15,639 nt of DNA from Propionibacteriaceae bacterium (GTDB lineage Bacteria > Actinomycetota > Actinomycetes > Propionibacteriales > Propionibacteriaceae): contig CAJPNZ010000077.1 in NCBI GenBank assembly GCA_905372155.1, positions 1 to 15,639 of the forward strand, in the 5' to 3' direction. The position numbers and the translations under genes are program-made. Positions 12,283 to 15,639 of this stretch are shown piece by piece (position 1 is the first letter of the stretch; every line of letters begins with the position of its first letter). A model generated the notes under the pieces. That model did no database searches and had not been told where the DNA came from. It worked only from the letters and a program-made list of their open reading frames with translations.

Positions 12283-14013
12283 ATGACCCGCATCCAGCCC
12301 AAACCCGTGCAGACCCCCACCACCATGCCCGTTGGGCGCTACCGCGCCTTCGAACCGGTGGTGGTTCCGGATCGCACCTGGCCCGCCAAACGCATCACCA
12401 AAGCGCCCCGTTGGTTGTCCACCGACCTGCGCGACGGCAACCAGGCCCTCATTGACCCGATGACCCCGAACCGCAAGATGCGGATGTTCGAACTGCTCGT
12501 GGCCCTGGGCTACAAGGAGATAGAGATCGGTTTCCCGTCGGCCTCCCAGACCGATTTCGACTTCGTCCGGCAGCTCATCACCGGCGGTCACGTGCCCGAT
12601 GACGTGACCATCTCGGTGCTGACCCAGGCCCGGGAGGACCTGATCGCCAGGACCGCCGAGTCCCTGATCGGGGCGCACCGCGCCACCATCCACATGTACA
12701 ACGCGACCGCCGAGCTGTTCCGGCGGGTGGTTTTCGGCATCGACGAGGTAGAGTGCGTGAACTTGGCCACGCGAGGTACCGAGCTGGTCATGAAATACGC
12801 GGACAAGTACCTGGGTGAGGTCGAGTTCGGGTACCAGTACAGCCCCGAGATCTTCACCCAGACCCCGACGGATTTCGCCGTCGAGGTGTGCAATGCCGTG
12901 GCGGAGATCTGGCAACCGGACCAGAACCGCGAGATCATCTTCAACCTGCCCGCCACCGTGGAGCGTTCCACCCCGAACACCTACGCCGACCAGATCGAGT
13001 ACTTCTGCCGCAACATCGACAACCGGGAGTTCGTGGTGGTCTCGCTGCATCCGCACAACGACCGGGGAACCGCCGTCGCCGCCGCGGAACTGGGTCAGAT
13101 GGCCGGAGCAGACCGGGTGGAGGGTTGCCTGTTCGGGCACGGCGAACGCACCGGCAACGTAGACCTGGTGACGCTGGCCCTGAACCTCTACACCCAAGGT
13201 GTCGACCCGCAGCTGGACTTCCACGACATCGATCACGTGCGCCGCACCGTCGAGTACTGCACCGGCCTGCCCGTGCACCCCCGCCAGCCGTACGCGGGGG
13301 ACCTGGTGTACACCGCTTTCTCCGGATCCCACCAGGACGCCATCAAGAAGGGCCTGGAGTCCTTGGAGAAACAGGCCGCAGGTGCAGGGAGGCCCGTCAC
13401 CGAGATCGAATGGGAGGCTCCCTACCTGCCCATCGACCCGCACGATGTCGGCAGGAACTACGAGGCAGTGATCCGGGTGAATTCGCAGTCCGGCAAGGGT
13501 GGGGTGGCCTACCTGATGAAGACCGAGGCGAAGATGGAACTGCCGCGCCGCCTCCAGATGGAGTTCAGCCGCGTGGTGCAGCAACGCACCGACGCCCAGG
13601 GCGGCGAACTCTCCCCGAAGGACATCGTCGAGATCTTCTCGGCCGAGTACCTGTCAGAGGGGGCCTGGGCGCTCACCTCCGCGGGTTCGTCGTCGCAGAA
13701 CGGGCAGTTCCGCATCACCGCCACCGTCAACGACCCCACGGGCCGCGACGTGAATGTGGAGGGCGAGGGCAACGGACCCGTGTCCGCCTTCGTCGACGCT
13801 CTGGCTGAGACGGGCGCCCGGGTCCGGGTTCTCGACTATTCGGAACACGCCCTCGAATCCGGGGGGGATGCGAAGGCCGCGGCCTATGTGGAGTGTGAGC
13901 TCGGCACCGGGGACGACGCGCAGGTGTTCTGGGGAGTCGGTGTGGATCCGTCGATCACCAGCGCGTCCATGAAGGCCATCCTCTCGGCGCTCAACCGGGC
14001 CGCCCGTGCCTGA
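12283..14013 (+). CDS. leuA: 2-isopropylmalate synthase
   Basis: LeuA condenses acetyl-CoA with 2-ketoisovalerate, the committed step of leucine synthesis in the cytoplasm. The protein is 576 aa. The catalytic TIM barrel carries STDLRDGNQAL (D51 for the metal), SLHPHNDRGTAVAAAELG with H256 and H258, and the signature GCLFGHGERTGNVDL (281-295). The C-terminal LeuA-dimer regulatory domain, which binds leucine for feedback inhibition, spans about 445-570 and includes VNVEGEGNGPVSAFVDALAE. The length and opening PVGRYRAFEP place it in the longer type found in actinobacteria and some others. The ATG at 12283 follows AAGGAGAG closely. Expression is probably controlled by the upstream leucine leader. 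Its 3' end overlaps the metallophosphoesterase gene by 8 nt. Confidence 0.97.
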   Translation: MTRIQPKPVQTPTTMPVGRYRAFEPVVVPDRTWPAKRITKAPRWLSTDLRDGNQALIDPMTPNRKMRMFELLVALGYKEIEIGFPSASQTDFDFVRQLITGGHVPDDVTISVLTQAREDLIARTAESLIGAHRATIHMYNATAELFRRVVFGIDEVECVNLATRGTELVMKYADKYLGEVEFGYQYSPEIFTQTPTDFAVEVCNAVAEIWQPDQNREIIFNLPATVERSTPNTYADQIEYFCRNIDNREFVVVSLHPHNDRGTAVAAAELGQMAGADRVEGCLFGHGERTGNVDLVTLALNLYTQGVDPQLDFHDIDHVRRTVEYCTGLPVHPRQPYAGDLVYTAFSGSHQDAIKKGLESLEKQAAGAGRPVTEIEWEAPYLPIDPHDVGRNYEAVIRVNSQSGKGGVAYLMKTEAKMELPRRLQMEFSRVVQQRTDAQGGELSPKDIVEIFSAEYLSEGAWALTSAGSSSQNGQFRITATVNDPTGRDVNVEGEGNGPVSAFVDALAETGARVRVLDYSEHALESGGDAKAAAYVECELGTGDDAQVFWGVGVDPSITSASMKAILSALNRAARA

Positions 14014-14836
14014 ACGCGGGAAACCTTGGCGGAGGCGGCTGGCGTGGGTGCTCGTCGTCACCGTGTGCGCGGCTGCCGCCGTCGCCGCCGAGGTGTACCG
14101 GGAGGTGCACACCACCCGGCTGGTCACCGAGACCACCGTCACGGACAAGCTGACCGGGGAGCTGCGGATCATGCAGCTCAGCGACATCCACATGCGCGAC
14201 GATCCCGCCCAGCTCGCGAGCATCGTGACCCAGGTGCGCGACGCCGGGCCGCACCTGGTAGTCATCGCGGGGGACACCCTGAACACCCGCAACGAAACCC
14301 TCGACCCGCTCAAAGAACTGTTCTCCCGGCTCGCGGAGCTCGGCATCCCGATGTACGCGGTCCTGGGAAACCACGACCACTGGTCGAGGGACCTGCCGCA
14401 GCTGGTCGAGTTGTACGCCCGCCACGGGATCAAACTGATCGACAACGAACACGAGGTGATCACCGGGGAGTTCGGAAGCTTCACCCTGGTGGGGGCGGGT
14501 GATGCCTACACCGATCACGCCCACCTCGACCAGGCTCTGAAAGGGGCACCGGGGGGCTTCAGGTTCCTGCTGACCCATTCCCCGGAGATCCTGCCCCAGC
14601 TGGAGAAGGCGGACATCGACTACGCCGTGTGCGGTCATACCCACGGGGGACAGGTCGCGATGCCGTTTGTCGGTGCGATCTACGTACCGGGGCAGGGACT
14701 CTTCCCGAAGTACAGTCGCGGTCGCTACCAAGCGGGAAGGGCGACGCTGTACATCGATTCGGGAATCGGCGTTTCGGGAATGGAACTGAGGCTCCTGGTG
14801 CAGTCACAGATCGTCCTGCACGTCTTCAGGCCTTGA
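14006..14836 (+). CDS. Membrane-anchored metallophosphoesterase (YkuE-like)
   Basis: The product is 276 aa. A basic N-terminus (MPERGKPWRRR) precedes a hydrophobic segment at 12-29, so the enzyme is probably anchored with its catalytic domain outside the membrane. The calcineurin-like two-metal site is complete: SDIH with D60 and H62, AGD with D90, GNHD with N122 and H123, H191 in LTHSPE and H211/H213 in GHTHGGQ. Relatives hydrolyse phosphomonoesters or diesters, and some act on UDP-sugar lipids, but the substrate here is unknown. The GTG at 14006 lies inside the end of leuA without an obvious Shine-Dalgarno, suggesting translational coupling and co-transcription with leuA, although no functional link is evident. 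The stop lies inside the loop of a terminator hairpin. Confidence 0.9.
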   Translation: MPERGKPWRRRLAWVLVVTVCAAAAVAAEVYREVHTTRLVTETTVTDKLTGELRIMQLSDIHMRDDPAQLASIVTQVRDAGPHLVVIAGDTLNTRNETLDPLKELFSRLAELGIPMYAVLGNHDHWSRDLPQLVELYARHGIKLIDNEHEVITGEFGSFTLVGAGDAYTDHAHLDQALKGAPGGFRFLLTHSPEILPQLEKADIDYAVCGHTHGGQVAMPFVGAIYVPGQGLFPKYSRGRYQAGRATLYIDSGIGVSGMELRLLVQSQIVLHVFRP

Positions 14837-14862
14837 ATCCATCGGCCTGAAGCGGGTTGTTT
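14824..14862 (+). terminator. Intrinsic terminator overlapping the metallophosphoesterase stop
   Basis: CTTCAGGCC (14824-14832) pairs perfectly over 9 bp with GGCCTGAAG (14844-14852) around an 11-nt loop that contains the stop codon (14834-14836). CGGGTTGTTT follows. It would end the leuA-metallophosphoesterase transcript ahead of the convergent uppS gene. The rest of the gap to 14909 shows no further clear structure, and no T-rich terminator for uppS on the minus strand is evident. Confidence 0.7.
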
Positions 14863-14909
14863 CGTGAGGCCCGATGAACAAGTAGCGCGGGTAGGGGTTC
14901 TCTGTTTTC

Positions 14910-15639
14910 TCAGGCGGTTCCGAAGCGGCGTTCGCGGGTGGCGTACTGTTCGATGGCATCCCAGAGATCGCGACGGTCGAAGTCGGGCCACAGCCGATCG
15001 AGGAAGATGAACTCCGCATAGGCAGACTGCCAGAGCAGGAAATTCGAGGTACGCTGCTCACCGGAAGAGCGCAGGAACAGGTCAACATCCGGGATTTCGG
15101 GTTCATCCAGGAAACGGCGGAAACGGTCCTCGCTCAGGCGGTCGGGATCCAGCTTTCCCGCCTTGGCGAGGCGGGCCACTTCGCGGGCGGCGTCCACGAT
15201 CTCCGCCCGGCCCCCGTAGTTGACGCAGAACTGGAGGGTCAGTTTGGTGTTGCGGCGGCTCTGCTGCTCGGCCTGCTCCAACTCCCGGATCACGGAACCC
15301 CAGAGCCGTGGCCTGCGCCCGGCCCAACGGATCCTCACCCCCATCGCGTCCAGTTCATCCCGGCGGCGGTGGATGACCTCGCGGTTGAAACCCATCAGCC
15401 AGCGCACTTCCTCCGGGGAACGTTTCCAGTTCTCGGTGGAGAAGGCGTAGGCCGAGAGGTAGGGAATCCCGATCTCCAACGCCCCGTGGATGACATCCAG
15501 CAGTGCGGCCTCACCGCGTGCGTGCCCCTCGGTGCGTTTCAGGCCCCGTTGTTTCGCCCAGCGACCGTTGCCGTCCATCACGATGGCCACGTGCCGGGGT
15601 AGCTTCGCCGCCGGAATCGCGGGCGGGCGGGCACCGGAG
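14910..15639 (-). CDS. uppS: Isoprenyl (undecaprenyl/decaprenyl) diphosphate synthase, 5' end outside window
   Basis: This cis-prenyltransferase condenses isopentenyl diphosphate onto an allylic primer to make the polyprenyl carrier for peptidoglycan and cell-wall glycans. The frame continues through the right edge: upstream of GTG 15590 it reads PAAKLPRH, the usual lead into VAIVMDGNGRWAKQRG, so that GTG is not the start. About 242 residues are visible of roughly 250-270. Landmarks are MDGNGRWA with the catalytic Asp, GHARGEAALLDVI, AFSTENWKRSPEEV, LTLQFCVNYGGRAEI and the C-terminal RSSGEQRTSNFLLWQSAYAE. Chain length cannot be read from the sequence. It is convergent with the metallophosphoesterase gene. 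In many actinobacteria recO lies next to uppS near era, so recO may lie just beyond the edge. Confidence 0.95.
   Translation of the reverse strand, partial: SGARPPAIPAAKLPRHVAIVMDGNGRWAKQRGLKRTEGHARGEAALLDVIHGALEIGIPYLSAYAFSTENWKRSPEEVRWLMGFNREVIHRRRDELDAMGVRIRWAGRRPRLWGSVIRELEQAEQQSRRNTKLTLQFCVNYGGRAEIVDAAREVARLAKAGKLDPDRLSEDRFRRFLDEPEIPDVDLFLRSSGEQRTSNFLLWQSAYAEFIFLDRLWPDFDRRDLWDAIEQYATRERRFGTA

Noticed and set aside
12244..13584. 446-aa minus-strand frame opposite leuA.
   Set aside because: His/Gly/Val-rich translation typical of antisense shadow frames in high-GC DNA. leuA on the other strand is complete and conserved.

Overview
The window is high-GC and gene-dense. Its codon bias, GTG starts, probable leaderless promoters and gene content (DUF5709 protein, actinobacterial-type TGT, phoH-ybeY-corC-era cluster, LeuA preceded by a leucine leader peptide) point to an actinobacterium. 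A relative of Propionibacteriaceae is my best guess, made from general resemblance only. No rRNA, tRNA, CRISPR array, insertion sequence or phage gene is visible.

Layout. (1) 1-585 is the 3' part of rsmE, cut by the left edge. (2) 688-2797 holds a lipid-kinase-like gene (minus strand) and tgt (plus strand). They diverge from a 22-bp gap in which two face-to-face -10 elements share a TA. An unrecognised, lower-GC gene (2794-3693) overlaps the tgt stop. It converges on a YhhQ-family queuosine-precursor transporter (3703-4392), so tgt and its probable substrate importer lie about 0.9 kb apart. (3) 4474-4905 encodes a DUF5709 protein. Its stop abuts the stop of a LacI-family repressor (4906-6006) in a single TGATCA. 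(4) The repressor diverges from a two-gene operon, a Gfo/Idh/MocA oxidoreductase plus a TIM-barrel sugar isomerase-like protein (6096-8269). The gap carries two LacI-type palindromes over two opposed promoters. A strong intrinsic terminator closes the operon. (5) 8378-12152 is the conserved housekeeping run phoH-ybeY-corC-era, with ATGA or GTG overlaps at two of the three junctions. (6) leuA (12283-14013) is preceded by a 16-residue leader peptide with three consecutive leucine codons and a strong RNA helix, as expected for attenuation. A membrane-anchored metallophosphoesterase overlaps its 3' end and terminates in a hairpin. (7) uppS enters on the minus strand from the right edge.

How it fits together. 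rsmE, phoH, ybeY, corC, era and uppS form the usual actinobacterial translation, ribosome-maturation and cell-envelope neighbourhood. Here rsmE and phoH are separated by about 7.8 kb of accessory genes: lipid kinase, queuosine salvage, unknown gene and LacI-controlled sugar operon. The points most worth a second look are the paired symmetrical -10 elements, the leucine leader, the LacI double operator, the altered base-recognition loop of TGT and the unknown gene coupled to tgt.
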